A DNA stretch of 64,000 nucleotides from Oricola sp. (GCF_022763245.1 NZ_JALEGV010000014.1:1-64000), one strand, 5' to 3'. Positions 25,491 to 35,343 are shown, counted from the first letter of the stretch. Numbers and translations are program-made. Notes: generated by a model from the sequence alone, not told the origin.

Positions 25491-26066
25491 CTATGGATCG
25501 GTGTCGATGCGGTCGTCGGCGTCGATGACCTTGCGCAGGCGGGTGAAGGCCAGCCGGATGCGGGATTTGACCGTGCCGAGCGGCAGGCCGGTCTCGTCGG
25601 CGATCTGGCTGTGCGACTGGCCGAGATAGAACGCCTTTCGGATGAGATCGAGCTGTTCGGCGGGCAGGTCGCGCAGGGCCTCGCGCACGCGCTCGTCGCG
25701 CTGCTCGGCGTCGATCAGGGCATCGGCGGGTTCGGGCGCTTCGGGGTGCAGCGCCGGATCGTCAGGATCGAGCCGGTCCGACTTGTCGCGGCGCACGAGG
25801 TCGATGCGCCGGTTGCGCGCGACGCGGAACAGCCATGTCGCCAGCGAGGATTTCGCCGGATCGAACAGCGACGCCTTGTGCCAAAGCACCATCATCACTT
25901 CCTGGGTGACTTCCTCGGCCTGCCCGGCTTCCAGCGAGAGACGCCGCAGATAGGCGTTGATGCGCGGCGCGAAGTGATCGAACAGCTCGGCGAACGCCGA
26001 CTGGTCGCGTGTCGCGACGATGGCGCGGACAAGCGATGCGTGTCTTTGATGCTGTTCATTCGTCAT
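25491..26066 (-). CDS. ECF-type RNA polymerase sigma factor, 191 aa
   Basis: Region 2 (AFAELFDHFAPRINAYLRRL; EEVTQEVMMVLWHKA; WLFRVARNRRIDLVRR, residues about 20-95) and region 4 (REALRDLPAEQLDLIRKAFY; SHSQIADETGLPLGTVKSRI, about 130-180) are clear. The pattern resembles SigK/RpoE-like factors usually held by ChrR or RskA anti-sigmas, but no anti-sigma gene flanks it here. ATG at 26066 is chosen; a GTG at 26084 has AGGAGA too close. Targets unknown. Confidence 0.88.
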   Translation of the reverse strand: MTNEQHQRHASLVRAIVATRDQSAFAELFDHFAPRINAYLRRLSLEAGQAEEVTQEVMMVLWHKASLFDPAKSSLATWLFRVARNRRIDLVRRDKSDRLDPDDPALHPEAPEPADALIDAEQRDERVREALRDLPAEQLDLIRKAFYLGQSHSQIADETGLPLGTVKSRIRLAFTRLRKVIDADDRIDTDP

Positions 26067-26359
26067 GCGTCGGGCCGGTTCCACTCTCTCCTGACGGCGC
26101 CCCCGCCGTTTCGTCCATGCCGCAATGATAGTTCCGGGGGGCCGGGTCTGTCATCCGGTTTGCGGCTCGCAGTCAAACTGTTGCCGTTTTCCCGCTTCAA
26201 CACGCAAGTGCTGGAAATTGCCGCGCTGTGGCCGGTGACAGGGGTGAAAACCATAATTTTTTTGGTGTTTTGTTCACTGTCTGGTAACCCTGATTCGTCC
26301 AGATTGGGTTGGCCGCATCGTCGTGTTTCATGCGTGACCGACACGAACCGGTAGGAATT

Positions 26360-26881
26360 ATGTTTATCGACACCAAAGTCATCTCGGGATTGCTGGCAGC
26401 AAGCCTGGTTGCAGCAAGCGCAACCGGCGCGTGGGCGCAGACGCCGACGCGCATCGGCGACTATTCGGACTGGAGCGCCTTCAGCTACAACTCCGGCAAC
26501 AGCAAGGTCTGCTACACGCTGTCGGTGCCGATTCCCGGGTCGGAGAAGCCGGCCGAAGTCAATCACGGCACCAATTTCTTCATCGTGACGCAGCGCACGA
26601 CCCAGAACGTCTCCTACGAGCCGCAGTTCATGGCGGACTACGCGCTTCGTGATTCGTCCAAGGTCACGGTGACTGTCGGCGACAAGAGCTTCACCTTCTT
26701 CACCAAGGACAAGTCTGCCTGGGCCGAGAACGCCGCGCAGGAGCCGGCGCTCGTCGCGGCGATGAAGGCAGGCTCGAAGATGACCGTGACGGCGACGTCC
26801 GCGCGCGGCACCAACACGAGCTACGATTATTCGCTGTCCGGCGTGACGGCGGCGCTCGACGCCATTCAGAACTGCAAGTAA
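26360..26881 (+). CDS. Invasion-associated locus B (IalB) family secreted protein, 173 aa
   Basis: Periplasmic protein related to IalB-type proteins widespread in Rhizobiales, function not established outside Bartonella. A signal peptide (VISGLLAASLVAASATGAWA) is followed by the family-like segment DYSDWSAFSYNSGNSKVCYT, paired with the C-terminal AIQNCK for a possible disulfide. The ATG at 26360 with AGGA upstream is preferred over a start at 26309 that would bury the signal. A hairpin follows the gene. Confidence 0.75.
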   Translation: MFIDTKVISGLLAASLVAASATGAWAQTPTRIGDYSDWSAFSYNSGNSKVCYTLSVPIPGSEKPAEVNHGTNFFIVTQRTTQNVSYEPQFMADYALRDSSKVTVTVGDKSFTFFTKDKSAWAENAAQEPALVAAMKAGSKMTVTATSARGTNTSYDYSLSGVTAALDAIQNCK

Positions 26882-26910
26882 CGCACCTATATGGTCGTGA
26901 AACCGATGCG

Positions 26911-26980
26911 TGCCGGGCTTGCCCGGCATTCGGCGTTGGCCTGACGTGACGCAGCGCGCGCAGTGTGGTAAAGCGCGCGC
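26911..26980 (+). terminator. Two hairpins between the IalB-like gene and rlmN
   Basis: TGCCGGGC-tt-GCCCGGCA (26911-26928) and GCGCGCGC-N11-GCGCGCGC followed by TTCTT (26954-26985). The second has a weak T tract and could end the upstream transcript or lie in the rlmN leader. Confidence 0.4.
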
Positions 26981-27004
26981 TTCTTGAGACATGACGGATT
27001 GACC

Positions 27005-28240
27005 ATGGGCGTTTCCATCGACCTGACCGAGAACGCGGCGCGTGACATTCATGGCGTTCAGGCGCGCGCGGCGCTGGCCGACAAGCCGACGCTGATCGGC
27101 CTGACGCGGCCGCAGCTTGGCGAGGCGCTGAAGGGCGCCGGCGTGCCGGAGCGCCAGGTCAAGATGCGCGTGCAGCAATTGTGGCACTGGCTCTATGTGC
27201 GCGGCGTTTCCGACTTCGACGACATGACCAACGTGTCGAAGGACCTGCGCGCGCTGTTGAAGGCCCGGTTCTCGATCGCGCGGCCGGAGATCGTCGAGGA
27301 ACAGATCTCCAATGACGGCACGCGCAAGTGGCTGCTGCGGTTTCCGTCGCGCGGCGCCGGGCGTCCGGTCGAGGTCGAGACCGTCTACATTCCGGAAGAA
27401 GGCCGCGGCACGCTGTGCGTCTCCAGCCAGGTCGGCTGCACGCTGACCTGCACCTTCTGCCACACCGGCACGCAGCGCCTGGTGCGCAACCTGACATCGG
27501 AAGAGGTCGTCTCGCAGCTTCTGCTTGCGCGCGACCGGCTGGGCGATTTTCCCGACAGGGACACGCCGCAGGGCGCCATCGTGCCGGCGGAGGGCCGCAA
27601 GGTCTCCAACGTCGTGATGATGGGCATGGGCGAGCCGCTCTACAATTACGACAATGTGCGCGACGCGCTGCTGGTCTTCGCCGACGGCGACGGTCTGAGC
27701 CTGTCCAAGCGCCGCATCACGCTGTCGACCTCCGGCGTCGTGCCGCAGATCACGAAGATCGGCGAGGAAACCGGCGTCATGCTGGCGATCTCGCTGCACG
27801 CCACCAATGACGAATTGCGCGACGAGCTCGTGCCGATCAACAAGAAGTATCCGCTGAAGGAATTGCTGGACGCCTGCCGGGCCTATCCGGGCCTGTCGAA
27901 CGCGCGGCGCATCACCTTCGAATACGTCATGCTGAAGGGCGTCAATGACGGCCTGGCGGACGCCAAGGAACTGGTGCGGCTGTTGAAGGGCATCCCGGCC
28001 AAGATCAACCTGATCCCGTTCAACAAATGGCCCGGCTCGGCCTATGAATGCTCCGACTGGGAGCAGATCGAGACCTTCGCCGACTTCATCAACGCCAATG
28101 GCTACGCCTCCCCCATCCGCACGCCGCGCGGCCAGGACATCCTCGCCGCGTGCGGGCAGCTCAAGTCAGCGTCGGAACGGATGAAGAAGACCGAGCGGCT
28201 GGCCTATGAGGCGATGATGATCGCCGGGCACGGCGACTGA
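27005..28240 (+). CDS. rlmN: 23S rRNA (A2503-C2) / tRNA (A37-C2) methyltransferase RlmN, 411 aa
   Basis: Radical SAM enzyme that methylates C2 of A2503 in 23S rRNA and A37 in some tRNAs. The 4Fe-4S triad is CTLTCTFC (C145, C149, C152), the GGE-like SAM motif is [14 protein letters not shown], and the resolving Cys is in ILAACGQLK (C383). The other methyl-carrying Cys lies in the late region SAYECSDW (about 344). Start: ATG 27005 rather than a TTG at 26984. Length is normal. Confidence 0.95.
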   Translation: MGVSIDLTENAARDIHGVQARAALADKPTLIGLTRPQLGEALKGAGVPERQVKMRVQQLWHWLYVRGVSDFDDMTNVSKDLRALLKARFSIARPEIVEEQISNDGTRKWLLRFPSRGAGRPVEVETVYIPEEGRGTLCVSSQVGCTLTCTFCHTGTQRLVRNLTSEEVVSQLLLARDRLGDFPDRDTPQGAIVPAEGRKVSNVVMMGMGEPLYNYDNVRDALLVFADGDGLSLSKRRITLSTSGVVPQITKIGEETGVMLAISLHATNDELRDELVPINKKYPLKELLDACRAYPGLSNARRITFEYVMLKGVNDGLADAKELVRLLKGIPAKINLIPFNKWPGSAYECSDWEQIETFADFINANGYASPIRTPRGQDILAACGQLKSASERMKKTERLAYEAMMIAGHGD

Positions 28241-28243
28241 GCC

Positions 28244-28885
28244 TCACCGCCCCTGGGTGAACAGGATCTTCACCGCGAAAGCGCTGAACACGCTGGCCAT
28301 CAGCCAGTCGATGGCGCGCGTCACCATCGGTCGCTTGCGCAAGGTCGACGACATCCATCCCGCCGCGAGCACCATCGCCGAGGTGATGGGAATGGCGATC
28401 GCGATGAAGAATGCGCCCAGGAAGAAGAACTTGCCCGTCGCATGCGGATCGTCGGCGGCGACGAATTGCGGCAGGAAGGTCATGAAGAACAGGATGATCT
28501 TCGGGTTGAGCAGGTTGATGCCGAGACCGGTCAGGAAGCTCGCGCCGATATGCGGCGCCTGGCGGCGCTCGGTCTCCACCGTCAGCGACGAGCCGCTGCG
28601 GATAGCGTCGATGGCGAGCCAGATCAGGTAGCCGGCGCCGACGACTTTCAGGGCGATGAAGGCGGTCGGCGCGGCGACGATCAGCGCCGACAGGCCGAGC
28701 GCGACCATGGAGGTGTGGACGGCGACGCCGGCATAGGCGCCGAACATGCAAGCAAATCCCGCCGCGCGGCCCTGGGCGAGCGTGCGCGACAGGAACAGCG
28801 TCATGTCCGGGCCTGGCGTGATCGCCAGGACGATGGCGGCGACGGTGAATGTCAGAAGCGTCGCGGTATCGGGAATGAAGGTCAT
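28244..28885 (-). CDS. LysE/RhtB family exporter, 213 aa
   Basis: Inner-membrane exporter of amino acids or related metabolites. About six helices are visible, with the family signature ITPGPDMTLFLSRTLAQG near residue 22 and the later GLGINLLNPKIILFFMTFLPQF (about 118-139). Substrate cannot be assigned. Its stop lies 3 bases from the convergent rlmN stop. Confidence 0.9.
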   Translation of the reverse strand: MTFIPDTATLLTFTVAAIVLAITPGPDMTLFLSRTLAQGRAAGFACMFGAYAGVAVHTSMVALGLSALIVAAPTAFIALKVVGAGYLIWLAIDAIRSGSSLTVETERRQAPHIGASFLTGLGINLLNPKIILFFMTFLPQFVAADDPHATGKFFFLGAFFIAIAIPITSAMVLAAGWMSSTLRKRPMVTRAIDWLMASVFSAFAVKILFTQGR

Positions 28886-28900
28886 GGCGTGATCGCTTGC

Positions 28901-30424
28901 CTATCGGCAGGGCGCGGCGTCGGCCGGCAATTCCTGCAGGTTGAAGGTCGTTTGGCGCGTTTGTGGCAGCAGCGGCGCCCACCAGTCCAGCGTGATCTGC
29001 TCGTCGGGCAGCAGATCCTTGCCGAATTCGGCCATCTGCTCGGCGAGTTTCGTCTGTTTCGTCGTCGTCGAGGGCCAGATGAGGAGGCAGCGGGAGGCTG
29101 CCATCGGGGGCGGCGCATATTCCGTCGTGTCGAGGGCGACGGCGCGGGCCGCCGGCACCGCCGCGCGATACTGGCCGGCGAGCATGCGGTTCGGCGCGAC
29201 GATGACGGGCGCGGGGCCGTAGCGCTGCACGATTTCCTTGCCCAGCTGCCGGTAGGGCACGCTCGGACGGCAGCTGCCGCAGAGCGTCTCGGAGGGCGCC
29301 AGGCGGCCGGCGAGATAGATCCCGCCGATGGCTACCGCCATGACGAGCAGGATCGTCGCGTAGCTGCGGATTGCGCGGCGGGTCGGCTGGTAGCGGTCCA
29401 GCACCATGAAGGAAAACAGCGGCAGGGTCAGGAACAGGCAGTGCAGGTAGCGCGGCCGCAACTGGGTGCCGCCCGGGCCGAGCGCCCATGCGACCATCAC
29501 CACGACGCCGATCAGCAGCACCGTCCGGTTGAGGCGCAGAAAGGCCTCGTTCGGCCCCGGCGCCCCGGCCTTGCGCGCAGGCCGCGGCACGAAGAAGACC
29601 AGCGCGTAGATCGCCGCGAAGGGAAGCCCGTACCCGGCGAAGGCGCCGAGGAGCTTCTCCAGCACCTTCAGGATCGCGTCGTCGCCGCCGGTGAGAACCC
29701 CGGTCGAGGTGTCGACGATCGCCTGCGTCTCCGCCGTGGCGAGGTAGAAGAACAGGCCAAGCGGCGCGATGGCGACCAGCAGGGTCAGGAGAAATCGCGG
29801 GTCGAGCACGACACGGCGATAGACGCGTTCGAGGAGCGCGGCGGCGACGATCGCGCCGATGAACAGGGCGAAGGAATATTTGGCGAGGATCCCGAGCGGG
29901 ATCAGCGCTCCGAGCAGCAGGTATTTCCAGACCGCCCGGCTTTCGCCCAGCGACCAGAAGACGAGGATCGCCGCCGCCATCAGCGCGATCATCACCTGGC
30001 TGTGGGCGAGGATTCGATGGCTCTCGAAGCCGATGATCCAGAGCAGCGACAGCGAATAGACGGAGAAGGCCTGAAGGCGCGGATCCGCGATGACGCGCCG
30101 CGCCAGCGCGTAGAGCAGCAGGGCGCAGGTGAGCATGGACGCATAGTTGACCAGCGGCGCGCCGTAGAACGACGATCCGACGATCCGGTTCACGCCGTTG
30201 AGTATCCAGTCATAGAGCGCCGGATTGCGCGACGCGTAGAAGAACTCCAGCGACTGGGAATGGAAGCTCTCCAGCGAGTCGTCCACTACGAGGGCGGAAC
30301 GCAGGAAGGCCGCGATCCAGAAGTGGAACCCCGCCCACAGGGCGCAGATGACGGTCACGCCGACGGGCCGCGCCCAGAAGGGCGGCGGATCGGAAAGGGT
30401 CGTCGTGGGGCCGTCTGTGTTCAT
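28901..30424 (-). CDS. Glycosyltransferase family 39 / ArnT-like polytopic membrane protein, 507 aa
   Basis: Membrane protein of the PMT/ArnT type that uses a polyprenyl-phosphate sugar. The N-terminal loop has VVDDSLESFHSQSLEFFYAS, with the paired acidic residues expected at the catalytic site, followed by about ten hydrophobic segments and a C-terminal soluble domain (about 390-507). The acceptor may be lipid A or a surface glycan. AGGAGG lies about 11 bases before the ATG. It is divergent from a PAP2 phosphatase. Confidence 0.75.
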   Translation of the reverse strand: MNTDGPTTTLSDPPPFWARPVGVTVICALWAGFHFWIAAFLRSALVVDDSLESFHSQSLEFFYASRNPALYDWILNGVNRIVGSSFYGAPLVNYASMLTCALLLYALARRVIADPRLQAFSVYSLSLLWIIGFESHRILAHSQVMIALMAAAILVFWSLGESRAVWKYLLLGALIPLGILAKYSFALFIGAIVAAALLERVYRRVVLDPRFLLTLLVAIAPLGLFFYLATAETQAIVDTSTGVLTGGDDAILKVLEKLLGAFAGYGLPFAAIYALVFFVPRPARKAGAPGPNEAFLRLNRTVLLIGVVVMVAWALGPGGTQLRPRYLHCLFLTLPLFSFMVLDRYQPTRRAIRSYATILLVMAVAIGGIYLAGRLAPSETLCGSCRPSVPYRQLGKEIVQRYGPAPVIVAPNRMLAGQYRAAVPAARAVALDTTEYAPPPMAASRCLLIWPSTTTKQTKLAEQMAEFGKDLLPDEQITLDWWAPLLPQTRQTTFNLQELPADAAPCR

Positions 30425-30522
30425 GCCGTTTCCGCCTCCTGCGGTTCTGGCCTGCTCGCCCGCTCCTTAGGCAGGCTGCCGGCGCCGGTCAATCGGCCGC
30501 GGCTTGCGGCGCCCGCCGCGCC

Positions 30523-31323
30523 ATGCGAGAGGGGGCGTCGAACCAACAGAGCCTGATCGCCTTGCCGTCGCCCCGTCCCCGCACCGTATTCGGCCCGCTG
30601 GCCGACCCGCTCGTCGCCGTCCTCCTGGCCGTGCTGTGGGTCGCGCTTCTGCTCCGGTTCCAGCTTGGCGGAGAATGGGACCTCTCGACAAGCGGCCTGT
30701 TCTTCGACGCGGCCAACTGCGCGGCGACGGCGTCCGCCGAAAGCCAGCGCTGCCGGGGGTTCCCGCTGTCCGGCGTCCCGGCGCTGTCGACGTTTCGCGA
30801 ACTCATGCATCCGGTGCCCGCGATCCTGGGCATCGTCACCCTGGTTTTCCTGATCGTGGAACTCAGGATGGGCGGCACCTGGCGCAATCCGGGCGTGCGG
30901 CTGAAGGCCGTGCTGGTCGCCACGCTGATCGCCGGGCCGGGGCTGATCGTCAACGGCGTTCTGAAGGCCCATTGGGGGCGGCCGCGGCCCTGGATGACCG
31001 AGGATTTCGGCGGCTGGCTGCCCTTTGTCGAGGCCGGCGTCTATTCCAACTATTGCACCAGCGGCAACTGCTCCTTCGTCTCCGGCGAGGCGGCGGCGGC
31101 CGGCTGGCTGATGTGCCTGGCGCTTGTCCTGGCCGTTCACCGCTACCGGGCCTATGCGATCGTCGTCGGGCTCCTCGCGATCGCGATGGCGGGGCTGAGG
31201 GTCGGTTTCGGCGCGCATTACCTGTCCGACGTCGTTCTCGGCTTCCTGATGACCGTGGTGATCTTCGCCGCCTTTGCGGCATTGGCCGAATGGAGCGTGT
31301 CGCGGCGGGCCCGATCGGGCTAA
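30523..31323 (+). CDS. PAP2-type membrane phosphatase (LpxE-like), 266 aa
   Basis: Membrane phosphatase probably acting on a lipid phosphate. The three phosphatase motifs are seen: KAHWGRPRP (about 148-156), [10 protein letters not shown] (about 188-197, with SGE in place of the usual SGH) and [12 protein letters not shown] (about 226-237). Five or six helices are predicted. The SGE variant occurs in LpxE-like lipid A phosphatases, fitting the divergent ArnT-like neighbour. No strong ribosome-binding site precedes the ATG. Confidence 0.82.
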   Translation: MREGASNQQSLIALPSPRPRTVFGPLADPLVAVLLAVLWVALLLRFQLGGEWDLSTSGLFFDAANCAATASAESQRCRGFPLSGVPALSTFRELMHPVPAILGIVTLVFLIVELRMGGTWRNPGVRLKAVLVATLIAGPGLIVNGVLKAHWGRPRPWMTEDFGGWLPFVEAGVYSNYCTSGNCSFVSGEAAAAGWLMCLALVLAVHRYRAYAIVVGLLAIAMAGLRVGFGAHYLSDVVLGFLMTVVIFAAFAALAEWSVSRRARSG

Positions 31324-31347
31324 ATCCCTTGCGCTATCCCTTGCGCT
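31324..31347. repeat. 12-bp perfect tandem duplication upstream of argG
   Basis: ATCCCTTGCGCT occurs twice in immediate succession (31324-31335, 31336-31347), right after the PAP2 stop and 65 bases before argG. It duplicates a TTGCGC hexamer that could serve as a -35 element (a TATGGT lies 16 bases downstream of the second copy). Confidence 0.8.
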
Positions 31348-31412
31348 GCCGCGCAAAGGCAATATGGTGCGCGCGATTTCACGACACCGCTTACGACTGG
31401 AACCGAACCGAC

Positions 31413-32639
31413 ATGAGCGCCGCATACAAAGACGTCAAGAAGGTCGTCCTCGCCTATTCCGGCGGGCTCGACACCTCCATCATCCTGAAATGGCTGCAGA
31501 CCGAACTCGGCGCCGAAGTGGTGACCTTCACGGCCGATCTGGGCCAGGGCGACGAACTGGAGCCCGCGCGCAAGAAGGCCGAGATGCTCGGCATCAAGGA
31601 AATCTACATCGAGGACGTGCGCGAGGAGTTCATCCGCGATTTCGTGTTTCCGATGTTCCGCGCCAATGCCGTCTATGAGGGCGTCTACCTGCTCGGCACT
31701 TCCATCGCCCGCCCGCTGATCTCCAAGCGGCTGGTCGAGATCGCCGAGGAGACCGGCGCCGACGCCATCGCGCACGGCGCGACCGGCAAGGGCAACGACC
31801 AGGTCCGCTTCGAATTGTCGGCCTATGCGCTCAATCCGGACATCAAGGTGATCGCGCCGTGGCGCGACTGGTCCTTCAAGTCGCGCACCGACCTGATCGA
31901 GTTCGCGCAGCTGCACCAGATCCCGGTGCCGAAGGACAAGCATGGCGAGGCGCCGTTCTCGGTCGACGCGAACATGCTGCACTCCTCCTCGGAGGGCAAG
32001 GTGCTCGAGGATCCGTGGGAAGAGGCGCCGGAATATGTCCACATGCGCACCGTCTCGCCGATGGATGCGCCGGACCAGGCGACCGAGGTCGAGATCGGCT
32101 TCAAGCGGGGCGACGCGGTCAGCCTGAACGGTCAGGAAATGTCGCCGGCGACGCTGTTCGCCGCGCTGAACGATCTCGGCCGCGACAACGGCATCGGTCG
32201 CATCGACCTGGTCGAGAACCGGTTTGTCGGCATGAAGTCGCGCGGCGTCTACGAGACGCCCGGCGGCACGATCCTGCTCGCCGCCCATCGGGCGATGGAG
32301 TCGATCACGCTCGACCGCGGCGCGGCGCATCTCAAGGACGAATTGATGCCGCGCTATGCGGAGCTCATCTATAACGGCTTCTGGTTCTCGCCCGAGCGCG
32401 AGATGCTGCAGGCCGCCATCGACCACAGCCAGAAGGACGTCGAGGGCAGCGTGCGACTGAAGCTCTACAAGGGCAACGTCATCACGACCGGCCGCCAGTC
32501 GCCGAAATCGCTCTATTCGGAGGAGCTCGTCACCTTCGAGGACGACCACGGCGCCTACGACCAGAAGGACGCGGCCGGGTTCATCCGCCTCAACGCGCTG
32601 CGCCTGCGCACCCTCGCCAAGCGCAACCGCCTGGGCTGA
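31413..32639 (+). CDS. argG: Argininosuccinate synthase, 408 aa
   Basis: Joins citrulline and aspartate with ATP in arginine synthesis; cytoplasmic. The PP-loop is AYSGGLDTS (residues 14-22). Other landmarks are [29 protein letters not shown] and [19 protein letters not shown]. Length is normal. The last 26 coding bases plus the base after the stop reappear at 34046-34072 beyond the acyltransferase gene. A 12-bp tandem duplication lies in its leader. Confidence 0.97.
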   Translation: MSAAYKDVKKVVLAYSGGLDTSIILKWLQTELGAEVVTFTADLGQGDELEPARKKAEMLGIKEIYIEDVREEFIRDFVFPMFRANAVYEGVYLLGTSIARPLISKRLVEIAEETGADAIAHGATGKGNDQVRFELSAYALNPDIKVIAPWRDWSFKSRTDLIEFAQLHQIPVPKDKHGEAPFSVDANMLHSSSEGKVLEDPWEEAPEYVHMRTVSPMDAPDQATEVEIGFKRGDAVSLNGQEMSPATLFAALNDLGRDNGIGRIDLVENRFVGMKSRGVYETPGGTILLAAHRAMESITLDRGAAHLKDELMPRYAELIYNGFWFSPEREMLQAAIDHSQKDVEGSVRLKLYKGNVITTGRQSPKSLYSEELVTFEDDHGAYDQKDAAGFIRLNALRLRTLAKRNRLG

Positions 32640-32640
32640 G
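32614..32640. repeat. Left copy of 27-bp direct repeat (argG 3' end)
   Basis: This stretch covers the last codons and stop of argG (encoding AKRNRLG-stop). It matches 34046-34072 at 26 of 27 positions, the one difference being aaCcgc versus aaCtgc. The two copies are in direct orientation 1432 bases apart and bracket the acyltransferase gene. Confidence 0.9.
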
Positions 32641-32653
32641 GCCTTCTCACGCC

Positions 32654-32704
32654 GGAACCGGATCGATCGGCGTCGCTGTCATCCGCGGCCCGATCGTTCC
32701 GGTT
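32654..32704. terminator. Long imperfect hairpin after argG
   Basis: AACCGGATCGATCGG (32656-32670) pairs with CCGATCGTTCCGGTT (32690-32704) at 14 of 15 positions across a 19-base loop. It may terminate argG, although there is no T tract, or it could be an end-feature of the inserted segment. Confidence 0.5.
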
Positions 32705-32718
32705 GCCATGCGGTGGAA

Positions 32719-33807
32719 TCAACGAGCCGCGGCCGGACGCCGGCGACGGCTCATCCGCGCGCCCCATCTTTCGATCGTGTGGTAACTGAGAAAGGCGGTC
32801 GGGATCAACGCGATGAAGGTGGCGAGGCCGCACAGCAGGAACGACGACATCACATTCGGCGCCCTGGCCTCGATCGCCTCGTAGACACCCGCTGACAAGA
32901 GCAGCGATATCAGCAGCGGATGCCAGAGATAGAGGCTGTAGGACGTTTCCCCCATGCCGATCGTCGCCCGGTTCACAGCAAGCCGGATCGGGTTCAATGC
33001 CATACCGAGCACGAAGGCACCCAGCACGACTGCTCGGACGATATCGAGAGCGGGCAATCCGTACCCTGCGAGGATTGCGTTGGCGAAGCGGACGAGCAGG
33101 ACCGCTCCAATCAGGGAAGCGGCTATCGCCGCGATCCCAAGCACAGGTTCTTGCCTTCGCCCGGCTGCCGAGCGCCAAAGAAAGTAGCAAAACACGCCCG
33201 TGGCAAAGAAGTGGATGTTCGCCGCGAGCGCGTAATTCTCGAAGGCGACCATCTCGGGCGGCGCGCCGACGAAGGATTGGCGCCACATCGTCATGATGAA
33301 GCAGCTTATCAGCACGAACACAAATGCGCGGCCCGTGTTCGTCACCGCGAGCATGATCAGCGGAAATATCGCATAAAACAGCATCTCGACACCGATGGAC
33401 CACGATGCCCAGACAAACCCGCTGACGTGACCGGGAATGATGTTGAATACGAAAAACAGGGATGAAGCGATCATCTCCGGTTCCGTTATCTTCCCGAACC
33501 GGATGTACAGGAAGACAAAATAGACCGCCATCATGACATAGAACAGCGGCGCGATCCTGAAGAAGCGGCGATGAAAGAAGAAGGACAGCTCGTCCCTGGA
33601 TGACAGCTTGTCGCTGTAGCCGACGCAGAGCGCAAACGCGCTGACGATGTAGAACAGCGGCACGCCCGTTCCGAAATGCGCGGGTATGAACGAGAGCAGA
33701 TCCGGCGTCTCGATCTGGGCGAGACCGATGACGTGGAACAGAACGATCATCGCTGCGGCATAGAATCGTGTGGCGACAAGCCCGGGCAGCTTTACTTGCT
33801 CGTTCAT
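32719..33807 (-). CDS. Acyltransferase family 3 (OafA/NodX-like) membrane protein, 362 aa
   Basis: Inner-membrane O-acyltransferase that probably acetylates a surface polysaccharide or lipopolysaccharide. About ten helices are predicted. The N-terminal LPGLVATRFYAAAMIVLFHVIG holds the R-x10-H pattern of the family, and ASWSIGVEMLFYAIFPLI is also typical. The base composition looks less GC-rich than the neighbours. ATG 33807 follows GGGAT; the upstream extension is rejected. It lies between two copies of the argG 3' end and looks like an acquired cargo gene. Confidence 0.88.
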   Translation of the reverse strand: MNEQVKLPGLVATRFYAAAMIVLFHVIGLAQIETPDLLSFIPAHFGTGVPLFYIVSAFALCVGYSDKLSSRDELSFFFHRRFFRIAPLFYVMMAVYFVFLYIRFGKITEPEMIASSLFFVFNIIPGHVSGFVWASWSIGVEMLFYAIFPLIMLAVTNTGRAFVFVLISCFIMTMWRQSFVGAPPEMVAFENYALAANIHFFATGVFCYFLWRSAAGRRQEPVLGIAAIAASLIGAVLLVRFANAILAGYGLPALDIVRAVVLGAFVLGMALNPIRLAVNRATIGMGETSYSLYLWHPLLISLLLSAGVYEAIEARAPNVMSSFLLCGLATFIALIPTAFLSYHTIERWGARMSRRRRPAAAR

Positions 33808-34045
33808 TCCGATCCCGTTCCCCAAGACGTTCGTGCCCGCAACGGACCGCATTTTCTTTGGAATCGCAAGTATCGCCCAGGTCCAGGCTGGGCTGGACTC
33901 TCCGGCCGCGCAGGAGGACGCAGTTCTTCGGTCCGGGCCTGGAGATGCTGTCACGCTGCCGAGTGACGGGCTGCTGCCAACGATGGCCCGCAAACGCGTT
34001 CTATCCCGCTTGCCGCATCCGAGGTCGGGTCTCAGCCGCGCGTGG

Positions 34046-34072
34046 TCGCCAAGCGCAACTGCCTGGGCTGAG
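34046..34072. repeat. Right copy of 27-bp direct repeat (argG 3' end remnant)
   Basis: tcgccaagcgcaactgcctg and the following ggctgag repeat the argG terminus, still readable as AKRNCLG-stop but with no gene attached. It abuts the stop of the MFS gene (34075-34077). Clear similarity does not extend upstream of the repeat. The rest of the 33808-34074 gap shows nothing else. Confidence 0.9.
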
Positions 34073-34074
34073 CG

Positions 34075-35343
34075 TCACTCCGCCGGCGCCGGGCTGACCG
34101 GGGCAAGGTCGGCTTGCAGGGTGGCCTGCGTGTCGGCCTCGCGGCGCTCGGCGGTGTCGGCCGCGCGGCGATAGAGGAAGAAGGTTGCCGCCGAGATCAC
34201 GCCCATGGCCGGGATCACGGTGGAAATCGCCATCACCGGGTCGGCGAAGAGCGCGCCGATCGTGCCGGCCGCAAGCCCCGCCCCCATCTGCATGAAGCCC
34301 GTGAGCGCGGCGGCCTGCCCGGCGATATGCGGGAACGGGCGCATGCCGGCCATCAGCATGAAGGGCATCATCAGCGCGACGCCGAAGGCGGTGATGGCGA
34401 CGGGGACCATGATGGTGAGAAGCGACGCGCCGATGACATGCGGCGCGGTGGCGAGCGCGACGGCGCCGGCCACGATCAGCGTGAGGCCCGGCGCGACGAG
34501 CTGGCTCGGCTTCCACCAGCGCAGAAGCAGGCGCATGGTCAGCGATCCGCACATGAAGGTGCCGGACTGGAACAGCATCGAGAAGCCGTATTGGGTCGGC
34601 GTCAGGCCGACGGAATCGATCATCACGAAAGGCAGGATCGTCGCTTGCGCGTAGAAGGCGCCGACGCCGGCGGCGATGACGACGGACGCCGTCATGAATT
34701 CGGCGTTCACCAAGAGGTTGCGGTAGGCGCGGGCGATGTTGAGCGGCCGCAGACGGGTGATGTCGGGCGTGATCGTTTCCTTCAGCCCGAACACCGTCGT
34801 GCCGCCGACGACGAAGCCGAAGATCACCATCAGGACGAAGACGGCGTGCCAGCCGGCGATCTGGATCGTGACGCCGCCGAGAGCCGGCGCGAAGGCCGGC
34901 GCCGACGCCATGGCGATGGCGACGAGATTGAGGATCCGGGCGCCTCTTTCGCCGGGATACATGTCGCGCACGATCGCCCGCGAGACGGTGACGCCGATGG
35001 CGGCGCCGATCCCCTGCACCAGGCGGGCGGCGACCAGGATCTCGATGGTCGGCGCCAGCGCGGCGGCGATGCTTCCTAGGATGTAGACGCCGATGAACAT
35101 GATGGTCGAACGGCGGCGGCCGAGCGCGTCGGCCAGCGGGCCGGCCGCAAGCTGCGAGAAGGCGAAGCCGGCGAAATAGGCCGTCAGCGTCATCTTGACC
35201 ACGGCCTGGGTGGTGTCGAAGGCCTCGACCAGCATCGGCATGGCGGGCGTGTAGAGCGCCATGGAGAGCGGACCCACCGCGACGAGGATGGTCGATATCA
35301 GCGCCGTGCGGCCGACGCCCATGATCGGGGTGGACGTGCTCAT
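34075..35343 (-). CDS. Bcr/CflA family multidrug efflux MFS transporter, 422 aa
   Basis: Proton-driven drug exporter with 12 helices. The N-terminal ALYTPAMPMLVEAF and the loop GPLADALGRRRSTIMFIG carry the drug:H+ antiporter signature; ARLVQGIGAAIGVTVSRAIVRDMY is motif C-like and typical of Bcr/CflA. ATG 35343 overlaps the MarR stop by ATGA, so it is translated with its presumed repressor. The C-terminal tail is acidic and Ala-rich. Confidence 0.9.
   Translation of the reverse strand: MSTSTPIMGVGRTALISTILVAVGPLSMALYTPAMPMLVEAFDTTQAVVKMTLTAYFAGFAFSQLAAGPLADALGRRRSTIMFIGVYILGSIAAALAPTIEILVAARLVQGIGAAIGVTVSRAIVRDMYPGERGARILNLVAIAMASAPAFAPALGGVTIQIAGWHAVFVLMVIFGFVVGGTTVFGLKETITPDITRLRPLNIARAYRNLLVNAEFMTASVVIAAGVGAFYAQATILPFVMIDSVGLTPTQYGFSMLFQSGTFMCGSLTMRLLLRWWKPSQLVAPGLTLIVAGAVALATAPHVIGASLLTIMVPVAITAFGVALMMPFMLMAGMRPFPHIAGQAAALTGFMQMGAGLAAGTIGALFADPVMAISTVIPAMGVISAATFFLYRRAADTAERREADTQATLQADLAPVSPAPAE

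Noticed and set aside
28442-30556. 704-aa plus-strand ORF opposite LysE and GT39-like genes
   Set aside because: Spans two convincing membrane-protein genes on the other strand and has shadow composition.
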